NCBI GenBank assembly: GCA_004335835.1
Contig: RWJK01001573.1
Span: forward strand, 1 to 64,000
Direction: 5' to 3'
DNA length: 64,000 nt
From: Scenedesmus sp. ARA3
Lineage: Eukaryota > Chlorophyta > Chlorophyceae > Sphaeropleales > Scenedesmaceae
Each line of letters opens with the position of its first letter. The first letter of the stretch is position 1. The translations under genes and the position numbers were made by a program. This document shows, piece after piece, positions 13,338 to 24,023 of the stretch. The notes beneath the pieces were generated by a model that saw nothing but the letters and a program-made list of their open reading frames with translations, did no database searches and was not told the origin of the DNA.

Positions 13338-14463
13338 GAGTGCATGCTGCTCCAAGAGGAACTGCAGTGCAAGTCAGGTGCTGCGCTCCCGTGCTGTGCT
13401 TCGTGCACAGTCCTACATTCAACTTGACCGCTGAGTGTGCATACCCATTGATGGTTCGATGAGAAGGTGAAAGCGGGGAGAAACACAGCAGGATGGAGCC
13501 ATGCGTAATGCATAGCAAGGAAAGCATGCCGCCCCTCCCGCACAACCAGCAGCAATGCCAGCAGCAGCACACAACAGGAACGTTGCGCACACCATTATTA
13601 CGCACCCCTGTAGGGCAGCACACCGCTAGCAAAAGAAAAAGCTGCTTTGCAGACTGCTGCTGCTGCTGCTGATACTGCGCCCAGCTGTTTGCTGCACACT
13701 GCGCGCCGTGGCCTGACAGCCTGCCTGCGTGGTGTGCTGCAAGCTAGCACTCAAAAACACTCATCTGCTAGCGCAAGAATTACACTGTACTGCTCCAAAA
13801 GGAAACACGGAGCCATGCTTACCAGGTTTGTTGCATCTCCGACCTCGCCTGCCTGTGCCTTTGCTGCCATGACCAGCAGCTTTGCAGCAGGGTGGTACAC
13901 GTCCATCTCTGTCACAATCGTGGAGGCGTCACTGGTCACAAACAGCTTCTCCAAGTGATTGATCACCATCTTGTTCATGCCTGCATGTTTGCAGGAGTTT
14001 GCAAAAACGACGGCAGCAGCAGGCGTGAAGGAGCAGTTGAGGGCTGAGTGCAGCACTGCAAGCGTAACAGTAGAACCTGGGCGTACAGGAGCCATCTGTC
14101 CGGCGAGGCAACCAACATCTAGCACCAACTTCAATAGATAGAGGAGGAAACAAGAATGCAGATGAGCAGTGTTACAGCCCAACTGCTGCTACAGCATGCG
14201 GCAGTTTGTACTGGATGCAGCAGCTGCTGCATGTGCAGCCGCGCTGCATGTCTTGTGTCCTGCCTGCTGCTCAGTAGCACAGCATCGCTCAGGATCGCCC
14301 AAGATCACACGTACGCACCATTAGGACCCAGAGATGTCTTTGTCATCTGTGCAAGCGCCTTGCATGCTTCTATGTTCTTCATCACGGCCTCTTCTACGCC
14401 GCTGAAGTGCTTGTGCCCCTCTTTCAACATGGCCTGCAGGCCATATGGCATACCCATCGCCAT
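6232..14463 (-). CDS. CCT8: T-complex protein 1 subunit theta (CCT8)
   Basis: Subunit of the cytosolic CCT/TRiC ring, which folds actin, tubulin and other proteins using ATP. Thirteen exons join in one frame to 542 residues (family ~545): 14319-14463, 13823-13980, 12967-13071, 12349-12417, 11656-11829, 10992-11075, 10653-10729, 10357-10414, 9317-9496, 8088-8240, 7638-7756, 7198-7303, 6232-6432. Diagnostic stretches are LKEGHKHFSGVEEAV, GPNGMNKMVINHLEKLFVT, HNFNVDNVRIVKIMGG, ETKGTVLIKSAEEL, VPAGGASEIEMARQ and the theta-type tail VDQIIMAKQAGGPKP. The ATP-loop motif reads VGDATN where theta subunits usually have GDGTN. The ATG at 14461-14463 gives the expected N terminus. It is divergent from NOPCHAP1. 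Many partial exon copies sit in its introns. Very confident. Confidence 0.97.
6580..7090 (-). repeat. Shards of CCT8 exons 12 and 13
   Basis: Around 6590-6670 is a second copy of the 5' part of the last exon with its acceptor (NAGVDIESGAPKDLAAEAIM), upstream of the real exon 13 (6232-6432). Around 6925-6970 and 7030-7085 are two copies of the donor end of exon 12 (EVLARLYAAHAQ), downstream of the real exon 12 (7198-7303). Each keeps its splice dinucleotide. None fits the complete frame. Confidence 0.85.
7935..8520 (-). repeat. Shards of CCT8 exon 10 on both sides
   Basis: The real exon is 8088-8240. A donor-side copy lies downstream near 7940-8020 (FLDDVERAVDDGINAYK region, diverged). Two acceptor-side copies lie upstream near 8315-8372 and 8455-8512 (IEVREVGGANCVVLQQ). 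Each is preceded on the sense strand by a CTG tract ending in CAG. The upstream copies share a repeated intron segment. Confidence 0.85.
8680..9255 (-). repeat. Five donor-side shards of CCT8 exon 9
   Basis: Copies near 8680-8715, 8788-8850, 8932-8990, 9052-9110 and 9172-9240 repeat the end of exon 9 (VAIVKLQAPQPDELGFAKQ) followed by GTGCGG-type donors. The real exon ends at 9317, so all lie downstream of it in gene direction. Intervals are about 110-150 bp with partly conserved intron sequence. Confidence 0.88.
9540..9890 (-). repeat. Three acceptor-side shards of CCT8 exon 9
   Basis: Copies near 9555-9626, 9690-9756 and 9815-9870 repeat the beginning of exon 9 (GGAIGEMAMHFIEKYGLL, with changes), mostly with the CAG acceptor. 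They lie upstream of the real exon start at 9496 in gene direction. Confidence 0.85.
10010..10275 (-). repeat. Three donor-side shards of CCT8 exon 8
   Basis: Copies near 10015-10045, 10130-10165 and 10235-10275 repeat the exon 8 end (VKAIADSGAKV). They are downstream of the real exon (10357-10414), about 100-110 bp apart, with similar intron sequence between them. Confidence 0.85.
11160..12085 (-). repeat. Shards of CCT8 exons 5 and 6
   Basis: Near 11162-11192 is an acceptor-side copy of exon 6 (VVKGMVLKRN). Near 11410-11510 and 11570-11605 are donor-side copies of exon 5 (KIVGGALPDSQ; VKIPGGVLPDSH), downstream of the real exon 5 (11656-11829). Near 12005-12082 is an acceptor-side copy of exon 5 (VALRLRGAISSKQLGYEDLL), upstream of it. 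Confidence 0.85.
12755..13180 (-). repeat. Shards of CCT8 exon 3
   Basis: The real exon is 12967-13071. Donor-side copies lie at about 12760-12812 and 12862-12915 (TSEIAEGYQRASDK with changes), downstream of it. An acceptor-side copy (VPTLAGELLGNAEVL) lies at about 13130-13178, upstream, preceded on the sense strand by a CTG tract. Sides match those seen for the other exons. Confidence 0.85.
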
Positions 14464-14868
14464 CTTGAAACGTGATCAAAGGATCAGCAATCGCACGGCG
14501 ACGTATGGCTCGAGCGAGAGAAAGCGAGGGAACTCCTGCAAACTCAAACGTGATGCTGCCGATCGCACAAGCCGTAGTGCAGCAGAGAGTTCTATGCAAC
14601 TATGAAGTCAACCTTGCACACTTCGCACGTCAACCAGCAGTAGTTCAAGCTCCCGCTCTTCTGGCACAGTCTTCTTTGTAACAGTTACATACGTTCACTG
14701 AACAAGCAGCCTTATGTCGTTTGTCCTTGCTGACTGCTGATGACGTCTGCTTTTACTTGCAAGCAAGCTGCAACATCGCCTGCAGCCGTGCCATTCGCAG
14801 CTCGGAAAGCCACTTTTCGCACTCAGCCAGATCCGCCTTGCTGAAGTTACCAAAAGGTTATCTTTGTC
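14464..14868. promoter_or_regulatory. Divergent promoter region between CCT8 and NOPCHAP1-like gene
   Basis: 405 bp separate the CCT8 start codon (minus) from the NOPCHAP1-like start codon (plus). The span must hold both 5' leaders and very likely a shared bidirectional promoter. No core element is clear enough to name. Confidence 0.6.
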
Positions 14869-15285
14869 ATGTCGCAACCTAGGGAGAAGTTGGAGCCGCC
14901 TGCACTGTCTCCGCTAGGTATGCAGGGGGTCACTGGCAGCCTGGGTTACCACACTGCGCCTGCCGAGCGCCTGAGGCAGCAATGACTGTCCTCAAAACTC
15001 TCACATAGACATATATTATCATCATGCAGAGCGGCAGCTGCTAATAAACGCCCCCAGTCCCACCAGCAGGCCCAACATAGGAACCCTGCCGCCAAGCTCA
15101 GGTGAGCAGAGCAGCTGTGCAGCCTGCAGCAACAGGCTGGCATATGAAGTTATGGCTTGTTAACTTTGAACAGAACAGAATGTTGTGTGTATGCCCACCG
15201 TGTGCTGCATGCATGCATGCCTGCTGTTGGCATGCCTTCTAAGTTCCCTGCTAGTGCTCTGTTGATGTTTTGCTGCTGCTGCTGG

Positions 15286-15323
<38 letters not shown>

Positions 15324-16509
15324 ATGGTGCTGCTGCTGGTTGCCATCGTGCTATGTGCAGTGCTGGGCAAGGTGCGGTCCTTCCTGCCACAGATGAAGCA
15401 GGCAAATGAGCAGCTGGAGCAGCAGCTGCAGGTGAGAGGCGCTTGCTGTGTGGCAGCATGCAACTGGCCAACCATCGTGTCTGCAGCCAGCACAATAATA
15501 TGTTTCTCACTTGCAGTGGGTTAGCATATCGGCGAGTTTTACAGTCGTTCGATATACAGCCAGTTTGCCGGTGTATCAGCAGACAGTCAATGCACCTGCA
15601 GTCAGCAGTTGCGGCAGATGCATGGCATACAGTGTAGTACTACGCCAGTTTGCTGGCAGGTGCTCAAGTGCAAGGAAAGCAGCAGAGGCGCGTAGCAGAA
15701 GAAGCAGCGGCAACAGCAATAACTTGCCCATGGCAGCATGTACCAGTTCAGCAACAGCGTTCTGGTGTCAGCTTGGCAGCAGCCTACTGCTTCCTGAGTC
15801 ATACACGCACAACTGCAGCAGCATGCTGAATTTTCCTGTGCTGCATTGTTCTTGTGTTTCTGCAGTTGTGTGACCCTTCAGTTGTCGACATCGAGCACAT
15901 ACCTGAGGGCGCAGATGCTGCAGCACCCGTGATACAGATGGTGAGAGCATGTGCACGCAGTTGGGCAGCAACACAGCAGCCACTGTAAACCTCACCAGCA
16001 GTCGCGTTCATCTGGTCCATCAGTCCTGTTCTTTGATCTGCAAATGGAGGTGCTTGTTCAACCATCATGCGGCCAGGTGCATTGCTGCGCAACGAATGCA
16101 TGTGCCTTGCAGCAGGTTGTGCAGGCTTGGAAATTGACCAGCTTGTGCTTCCGGCTGCTGCTGCTGCTGCTGCAGGACCTTGCCTGTGGGCTGCTAGACC
16201 TCAAAGATGACGCAGCACTCGCAGCAGCGCAGCGAGCCATAGCAGCAGGCGGGGATGTGGCAGTGGAGGCATTTGATGGGGGCAGCAGCAGTGGCAGCGA
16301 CAGTGACAGCAGCAGCAGTGAAGATGAGGGCGATGAACTTGGCAGCAGCAGCAGCAGCAGCGGCAGCGAGCTGGGAGGCGATGGAGACTGTGGAATGCAG
16401 GATAGCGATGGCGCTGCTGGTGCTGCTGCTGCTGCTGCTGCTGCTGGAGAGGCATCACAACAACAACAAGTAAACGGTGGCAGCGCTGCAGGCGGCAGCA
16501 GCATATCCA

Positions 16510-16545
<36 letters not shown>

Positions 16546-16607
16546 GCAAAAGCAAGAGCCGGCGAAAGGTGCAGGCAAAGCGGCCGATGATTACCGAGCT
16601 GCCATGA
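14869..16607 (+). CDS. NOPCHAP1: NOPCHAP1-like box C/D snoRNP assembly chaperone
   Basis: In animals NOPCHAP1 (C12orf45) links the NOP58 snoRNP protein to the R2TP/RUVBL assembly machinery. Four exons join in frame to 208 residues: 14869-14917, 15361-15431, 15866-15940, 16176-16607. The conserved core is VLGKVRSFLPQMKQANEQL, then SVVDIEHIPEG, then VIQMDLACGLLDL, matching the family order (FLPQ...ANEKL, DIE, VIEM-ALFEL). The tail (from ~residue 85) is low complexity: an acidic Ser/Asp/Glu stretch, Ala and Gln tracts, and a basic end (KSKSRRKVQAKR). A CTG run reaches the last acceptor. The assignment rests on a short motif core, so it is a good but not certain call. Confidence 0.75.
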
Positions 16608-17284
16608 GGCGGCAACTTGCGGCACTTGCTTGCTGCAACTGCCGGCATTGCATGCAGCATTGTATGTGTTTGTCCCTGACGTTGGCTTGCAGCTGCAGCA
16701 GCAGCTTTCGGGCACTGGTGTAGTTGTATCACAGCACAGCACATCCTTGCTCCTGCTTGTGTGCTGGCTGCTGCGCCACCTGCCACATGCACAGCAAGCA
16801 TCCTGTCTGTGCTGTATATTGTGTATTGTTAGCCTGTATAGTTCGTACTGTCATCACATGCTGCGTACCCAGCAGCAGTGTCATGCTGTGCAACCATGCC
16901 AGCTGCCCTGGATTCGCAGCTTTATACAATTATGGCGATGGCTATATAAAGTAAGCTATGGCTTGATGGGTAACATGATGATGATGATGATGAATGATGG
17001 CGATGCATGGGTGGTTTGTACTGTGTCACAGTGCTGTGGTGGGACACTGGTGTATCTGCGCCACTGCAGCACCGCTTTGCCTTAATTAGGGCTGCTTTCA
17101 AATCCAGGTTTTAGAAACCCTCAGCATGACTGCGGCTTCTCCCATGTGGGTGCCTGCAGTGCCGCACACAGGCTGTGCCAAGGTCCCTGCAGCGTGTGCT
17201 CATGCGTCGTGGCCCTAACTTAACTATGTAACATACTGGACGCCACAGGGTCTTACCAGCCCAGCGACAGGGCGCACATGAGCT

Positions 17285-17365
17285 GCGCATCTTCAATTGT
17301 CCACCAGCCATGGTGGCCTTTTGGGGGACCACTTCTAGTCATGTGAGTACTCATTTTGCTGCATT
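17285..17365 (+). repeat. Dispersed repeat, copy 1
   Basis: About 65 bp, starting CAGCCATGGTGGCCTTT, recurs near 28328-28392 with only a few differences and the same orientation. Both copies contain an inverted pair GTGG...CCAC and a donor-like CATGTGAGTAC. Function unknown. Confidence 0.75.
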
Positions 17366-18375
17366 ATACTTGAAATGATTGACCTGCTTGCACGTTGTAC
17401 CAATTTTATACCGTGGACTGGGCCAGCACTGCTGGCAGAGTGCACAGTAAACCCATGGGCACTGCGCTAGGTCAGGGCTGCTGTGAAAATTCATGGACAC
17501 TGCTCTAGGCTAGGGCTGCTATTCCTGCCAGGCAGCATATGTCTCATGAGATGTCCTGACCAGCATGCTGTGTTACAAACCCTGTCAGTAACAACATGAT
17601 GGCGATGATGATGAAGCATCGTTGATGATAGTAATCAATGCTGCATGCTAGCAGTCCTTGATCACAGCCAAAGCACTGGCTAGGCGACTCGCACGCTTCA
17701 CAATGCGCACCTGGCGTCATAGTAGGGCAGCGTTCAAATCCTGCAAGAAGTTTGAGATCCCGATTGTCAACACAGCTTACATCACATGCATGGTGTTGCA
17801 TGCATGGCGCGCTACACTTACAATGCAGCTGCAGCATCCAACGGTGCGCTGTGCAACAGAGCACTGTGCTGTCCCATCATGCAGGGTGAAAATAATGTTG
17901 ATGATGTTTTGCGGGCCGTCAGCGTTCCGTGGCATGTTATAACACACCACCAGCAAGCCCAGCGCATGCACCACCTGCACCCTGCTACCATAACGCCCTA
18001 GTTTAGTTTTAAATCCCTGCCTCAGTATCGCCATGATGTGGCTTGGGTTCTGTGTGCAGGACAAATCTGTAGCAGCAGAAAATCACCGTTACCATCCCCC
18101 AGACCATCAGCAGCTTGCACTGCGGCATAATGAGCGGGTGTCTTGCCAGGCCTGACAAATGCTTGCCTTGCCAGGCCTGACAAATGCTTGCCTTGCCGGC
18201 AGCTCAGCTAGACCACACACCCAGTGACCCCTAGCTCAGCGAGACCACAGCAACAGGCTGCTGTGTCGGCGACAAAAAGAAGGCCTGCCGTGCACTGTAT
18301 GTGGTGATATGCTCGGCGGGCGCATGATCTGCAGCTGCTAGCACAGCGCTTGTGTGTGTGCAGTACTGTAGATGC

Positions 18376-18462
18376 ATGCAGCACATGCATGCAGCAGTAC
18401 ACGCATGCAGCAGTACACGCATGCAGCAGTACACGCATGCAGCAGTACACGCATGCAGCACG
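18376..18462. repeat. 16-bp tandem repeat, about five copies
   Basis: The unit GCATGCAGCAGTACAC is repeated head to tail. It contains the palindrome GCATGC. Confidence 0.9.
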
Positions 18463-19264
18463 TGCAGTCAACCGCATCGTGCGCAGTCCACAGCTGCAAG
18501 CACAAAGCGTCGTGTGTGCATACAAGCATACAGGCAGTCAGTGCAGCCAGCTGGTGATCTCAGACACAAGCCTGGTTACTGCCTGCCGTACAGCTGCCCA
18601 GCATCAGTACTTATTCCTGCCAGCTGGACTAGGGCAGACACAGAAAACCCAACAGGACAAACAGGGAAGAATAACAGCAACACACCCAGCAGAACGCAGC
18701 TACCGCTGGCTGGCAAAGCACAGCAGCAAAGAAGGCGTCACAGGAAGGGCCATTTCCTAGCATCAAACGTATGCATGTGATGTGCAGCGGCGTGCACATC
18801 AACATACGAAGACATAACATCAACAGCAAAACACACACACAGATGCAGTACTGGCAGCTTTCTGCAGCCGCGCTGCAGGGTCAGAGGCATGACACTAGGC
18901 ACATTGCCAGCACACAGGCTGTTAATCTGTGTGCAGGTCCAGGGGCATAGTGCAAGCACCCACGCTGCAAAATGCAAGCACCCAGGCCGCAAGTCGCAAG
19001 CAAACAGGCTGCACATCTGTGTGCCCTTTCACCCGGATCACAGCAGTACACACGCCGCCTTGCCGCACCTGTCGCTAAGGGCCTAAAAGCTGCATAAGAG
19101 CATAACGCTAATGTACATGCAATGCAGTTTATGTCCTGCGTATCCCTGCTGTTGCCTCGGATTGACGTTCAACAGCCCTGCCTTTCCCCAACACCCCCAG
19201 CCACCGGCCCACCCACCCATCAAGCCTCGGCACTCTGCTACAGCCCAAAAGGCTGCTACTGCTA

Positions 19265-19545
19265 CTACTGCTGCTGCTGCTGCTGGCTCCACGAAAGGTA
19301 TTGCTGGTACTGCTGCTGCTGCTGTTGTTGTTGGTACTGCTGCTGCTGTTGCTGTTGGTACTGCTGCTGCAGCTGCTGCTGGTACTGCTGCAGCATGCCC
19401 AACTGCTGCTGCTGCTGCTGTTGCTGCTGTTGTTGCTGCTGCGCGTACTGAGCCATCACACCCCCTGGGGCTGCAGCAGCTGCTGCTGTGCCAGATCCCA
19501 CTGCAGTCTGACTGCTCAGCAGGCTAGGAGCCATCATCATCATGA

Positions 19546-19580
<35 letters not shown>

Positions 19581-19728
19581 GCAGCGTATGCACTTGGCAG
19601 GCTCACACCTCCCATCATGTTCGGCGCTACAACCATGCCGCTGCTGCCGCCACTGACAGGCGCTGCATACGCAGGTTGCGGCAGGCTGAAGGCAGCAGGG
19701 TTCATTGCAGGGCTGCCAGCCGTCAAAC

Positions 19729-19772
<44 letters not shown>

Positions 19773-20238
19773 ACGGTCGGATGCTGCTGCATCAGGGCCT
19801 GCTGCCAGGCATTGCCGCTGCTGCTGCCAGCCCCACCAGCCCCGCCACTGCTAGTGGCAGTAGCCCCAGAGGTACTGGGGCCACCTGCCCTGCTTTTCGC
19901 AGCGCTGCAAGGAAACTGCGCGGCAAAAGCAAAGGGCGTGGAACCATACTGCTGCTGCTGCTGCTGTTGTGCAGTGGAGCCCTGCATGAGGGTTGCTGGG
20001 GGAGCGCCAGCTGCCAGGCGCTGCTGCGCGGCCTGCAGCTGCTGCTGCTGCGCTTGCAGCTGCTGAAGGAACTGCTGATTTGCTGCCAGCTGCGCTAGTG
20101 CTGCTTGTGCCTGCGCAGCTGCTGCTACAGTGGCCTGCAGCGGCTGCACAGGCAGTGACGCAGCCACGCCCTGCTGCTGCTGCTGCTGCTGGGGTTGCTG
20201 GCTTTGCGAGGCGGCAGCTGCAGCTATGAAGGCTGACA

Positions 20239-20269
<31 letters not shown>

Positions 20270-20321
20270 GGCCTGCTGGGTTTGTGAAGCGGCGGCTGCA
20301 GCTGCAAAGGCTGATAGTTGC

Positions 20322-20353
<32 letters not shown>

Positions 20354-20609
20354 GGCCTGCTGGCTTTGCGAGGAGGCAGCTGCAGCTGCAAAGGCTGATG
20401 GTTGCTGCTGCTGCTGCTGCTGGGCCTGCTGTTGGGCCTGCTGGCTTTGCGAAGCGGCGGCTGCAGCTGCAAAGGCTGATAGTTGCTGCTGCTGCTGCTG
20501 GGCCTGCTGGCTTTGCGAGGCGGCGGCTGCAGCTGCAAAGGCTGCCTGCTGCTGCTGCTGGGCCTGCTGGGTTTGCGAGGCGGCGGCTGCAGTTGCCAAA
20601 GCTGATAGT

Positions 20610-20654
<45 letters not shown>

Positions 20655-21755
20655 GCCTGTTGACTTTGCGAGGCTGCTGCTGCAGCTGCAAACGCTGATA
20701 GCTGCTGCTGCTGCTGCTGTTGCTGTTGCTGCTGTTGGGCCTGCTGGCTTTGTGAGGCTGCTGCTGCAGCTGCAAAGGCTGATAGCTGCTGCTGTTGCAG
20801 CTGCTGCTGCTGCTCAGCATGGCCTTGTGAGGCTGCAGCTGCTGCCGCATACGCTGCACCCTGCTGCTGTTGCTGGTGCTGCCCGCTTGCCGCCGCGCTT
20901 GCTGCCGCCGAGTGCACAGTGGTACCAGCAGCAGCAGCGCCTGCTGCTGCTGCTATGTGGTGTGTGCCAGAAAGCTGCACCGGAGGCGGCGGCAGCATCA
21001 GCCCAGCTGTGCTGCTTGGCGCACTGCTCACTACTGCTGGCCTTGCTGCTGCTGCTTGCTGTCCTGCAGGAGCGCCAGCACTGCCGCTGCCTTGCTGCAG
21101 CCCTGCAAGCACCTTTCCTGCAAGCTGCGCATCGATCTGCACAGGCATGGGCGGCAGCTGCTGCCCCATGCTGCCCTGCAAGCTGTCTAGGCAAGCCATC
21201 GCCTGCTGGATGTTGCTGCAGTAGCGCTGCAGCAGGTCGGCGTTCTCTGCAACCCTCTGTGAAGCTGCATTGACCTTGAACTGTGGCAGCAGCGAGTCAT
21301 TATCAACTAGCCGCTGCAGCACCAGCCGTTCCTGCAAGTCTGCTGCTGCCCTGGCGGCTGCAGCAGCAGCTGCTAGCGGCTGCTGCTGCTGCTGCTGAGC
21401 AGGTAGTGTTGAGGTTTGCAGTTGTTGCTGATCCGGCTGCTGCTGCGCTGGCTGTGATACACTGAATGCAAGGAGCTGCTCATTACGGGCCTGCTGCTGC
21501 TGCTGCTGATGCGTTGATTCTGGTGGCTGCCCAACGCTGCAAGGCTGTAGCTGCTGCTGCTGCTGAGCTGACGGCGTGTCCTGCTGCTGCTGCGTGCTGG
21601 GCTGTTGCTGCATAGCTGGGTCCTGCAGTTCTGGCAAGGGCCAATCCATCTGCTCCTGATCAGCCTCCTGCTGCTTTTGCTGCAGTTGCGCCTGCAAGCC
21701 ATCCTGCTGCAGCTGCTGCTGCTGTAGTTGCTGCTCCTGCTGCAAGTCTGTGTGA

Positions 21756-21787
<32 letters not shown>

Positions 21788-22264
21788 ATGATCCGGCTGC
21801 TGCTGCTGCTGCTGCTGCTGCACCGCTGACAGTGGCAAGCGCCATATAGCAGCAAAGTCCGCCTGCATGGCATCATCTGTGTCTGCATCCTCGTCAACCT
21901 GCAGCAGCACCGACTGCTGCTGCTGCTGGTGCTGCTCGTTGTCGTGCTCATCGTCATGCAGCCTGCTCTGCGTGCTGGTGTCTTCGCTGCCTTTGTGCTT
22001 CTTCTGAGCCCTGCAGGAGCCACCTTCCTGCTGCTGCCCTGCATCCTCCTGCTGCTCTGCGTGATCGTCGTGTTTAAAGCCTGTTATATGACAGCTGCCA
22101 ACAGCAGCGCTGCCATCTGCAGCTGATCCCGCCCCGTGGCCATCTGCTGCTGCAGAGATTTGACTCACACGCTGCGCCTCTGCTGCTGGCTGCTGCTGCG
22201 CCAAAGCGTGCCCAGCTGGGCCTAAGGAGCCTGCTTGTGGCCCCTGGTCGCGCTGATGGGTCAT
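19265..22264 (-). CDS. Glutamine-rich low-complexity protein, possible transcription co-activator
   Basis: One uninterrupted frame of 999 residues from the first in-frame ATG (22262-22264; MTHQRDQGPQAG). Residues ~1-160 are moderately complex and acidic (HDDEHDNEQ, DEDADTDDAMQADFAAIW). From ~160 on, polyglutamine dominates, with a (H)n run. Residues ~310-360 form the only ordered-looking block (LQRLVDNDSLLPQFKV, then QRVAENADLLQRYC). Its pattern weakly resembles the SSXT domain of SS18/GIF co-activators; this is a guess. Residues ~480-705 are about ten repeats of a Gln run plus LSAFAAAAAASQSQQAQ. The C terminus has QQYQQ repeats. An upstream exon is possible. Coding is supported by 3 kb of open frame and conserved repeat periodicity. 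It may condense through its prion-like composition. Confidence 0.65.
20150..20850 (-). repeat. In-frame polyQ/LSAFAAAAAASQ repeat modules
   Basis: About ten modules of 45-90 bp each encode a variable Gln run followed by LSAFAAAAAASQSQQAQ, with small changes (LATAAAASQTQ, PSAFAAAAASSQ, LSAFIAAAAASQ). The Gln run varies from about 4 to 16 codons. The Ala/Ser block hardly changes, so the block is older or constrained and the tract is the unstable part. Confidence 0.9.
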
Positions 22265-22893
22265 GCTGCAGGTGTGCAAGGCAGCAAAGACAGCAACGGA
22301 CAGCAGGGCTGAGCGGCCCACAGGCAGGGTTTCCACGAACAGTGACCGTCAACGACCGCTGCAGCATGCGAGGTGGTAAGCTTGAAAATATGTATAGATA
22401 TGCAATCTCACCGTGCGCGGTGCTACAAGCTCTCCCACGCCCGTCCGTCAGTCGCGGAGCAGAAGCAGATCAGGCAAGCCTGAAGGGGGCTGGCACGTAT
22501 TCATTACATGTAAGAAGCCCAAGATGACATGTTGCAGCCTGCAAGCCCTACATAGCTCGTGTTGCCAGAACTGCCGCGACGTTTGAAAGCTTAACGGCTC
22601 CCAGGAATAGCTCAAAACTGTCCAAAGTGCTCAACAACTCCCATGCCAGTAGCACGCTGCAGATCAGGCGTGCTGGCAGAGGGAAGTCCGGTCACTGTGT
22701 CACTGGGTGTCAAGGTGCAAAAACAGAGACTGCGGAAATGCGCTTAGCCGCAAAAGAAGTCTGTCAACGCGATGTGGCGGTCATCAATCGATTGGTGTGG
22801 GCAACGTTGCAGCTAGCCAAGCTACCTGGCAGGCCTGACAGCAGCACAGCAGGCAGCAACCCAGGGGCAGCAGCAACACATCAAGCAGCAGTC
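22265..22893. promoter_or_regulatory. Divergent spacer between Q-rich gene and NOL9
   Basis: 629 bp between two start codons facing away from each other. It should contain both promoters and 5' leaders. The frame of NOL9 exon 1 stays open upstream of the chosen ATG, so part of this span could be coding. No named element was recognised. Confidence 0.5.
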
Positions 22894-23982
22894 ATGAAGC
22901 GAAAGTCCGGACAAAACCAACCATCAAAGCGCAGAAAAAGCTCTGATGCTGCTGCACCAGACGCTGTAGTCATCAGAGAGGGGCCAGGCTTCACACAGCT
23001 GAGTCTGCCACCAGGCCAGGTGTGCCACAGCAATGACATACAGCCCGCTGCAGCTGCAGCAGCCAGCGGCACACTCCACTCCTGCAAAAGCAATATACCA
23101 TCAGCCTGACCAAGCATCTAGATGTAGGCCACTGGTAGTAATAGTGTTGTGTGATGCACATCTTGCTGTGCTGATGCAGGGAGTTGTCGTGAGCGGCTGT
23201 GCCATGCTGGAGGTAGTGTCAGGCTGCGTGAGGGTGTTCGGGTGAGCCAAGCAGCTCCCCACAGCACCACACAGCATAGCAGCAGTTGGACTGGTATAGG
23301 AGCATGTGCAGCTGGCGGTTGCTGGAGGCCGCAGCAGCAAACAGCCAGTGCATGCAGCTGCTTGAGGACAGCTGCCATCGGTCGTACTGACTGCAGCTTC
23401 GAAAGCCAGCAGTGCGGATATGATGCACAGCAGCCTCAATCGGCCATGAGCGCGCAACGGCCGCTGCGTGTACTGGATACTGTACCTCATCACCACCAGC
23501 AGTTGCTGACAAACACTTAACCCAATGTATGCTTGCGCTCTTTACGAAACACCTGCGCAGTGCGCTTGTCACACCTGACCATGGCCGGGTGCGGCTGACG
23601 GCTCCTGCAAGGCACGGCAGAGCACTGCTGCTGTCAGCAGTACCGGCAGAGGCACAGGTCAGCAGCCACACCCTGCAAGCTGGTCGTTACGCAATGGAAC
23701 AGCTGTCATGCATTTACGGTCTTGTGCGACATTTTGAATGCTGCTTGCCGGAGCTGTGTCAGTAAAGACAGAGTCATGTGCTGGCAGCTGCTATTTCTGT
23801 TGTGATGTGGGAGCTACTCTACTGGCTCGCAACGTGCTATGTCACCCAAAAGTTCAAAGTAACAAAGTAACAATCGTGGGTCTGTGGCTGCATGTGCAGG
23901 CTCCCCTCGCTCAGCCAACAGTGCCTGTGCAGGCAGTGCTGCACACAGTGGCTCCACCACCAGCAGCAGCAGCAGGTGGTGG

Positions 23983-24023
<41 letters not shown>

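Larger units (their letters stand above)
16608..19264. other. Convergent spacer with low-copy repeats
   Basis: Lies between the ends of the NOPCHAP1-like gene (plus) and the Q-rich gene (minus). It holds a GAT-rich run near 16976-16995, a segment that recurs near 28328, a repeated TGCCTTGCCAGGCCTGACAA motif near 18140-18195, and a GCATGCAGCAGTACAC array. No convincing gene or tRNA was found. Confidence 0.5.

Noticed and set aside
17735..17765. tRNA-like T-arm (GTTCAAATC) in the spacer
   Set aside because: The stem pairs poorly, and no acceptor, D or anticodon arm can be placed around it.
18140..18462. Regularly spaced repeats considered as a CRISPR array
   Set aside because: Units are direct minisatellite repeats without unique spacers, in a nuclear eukaryotic setting.
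20284..21273. Long plus-strand open frame of 329 codons opposite the Q-rich gene
   Set aside because: It is the complement of the CAG/GCA repeats. Its Ala/Leu-rich product follows from the repeat and shows no independent motif.
22265..22336. Longer N terminus for the Q-rich protein, starting at 22336
   Set aside because: The codon there is GTG, not ATG. The first in-frame ATG is at 22262-22264. An upstream exon remains possible but is not supported.
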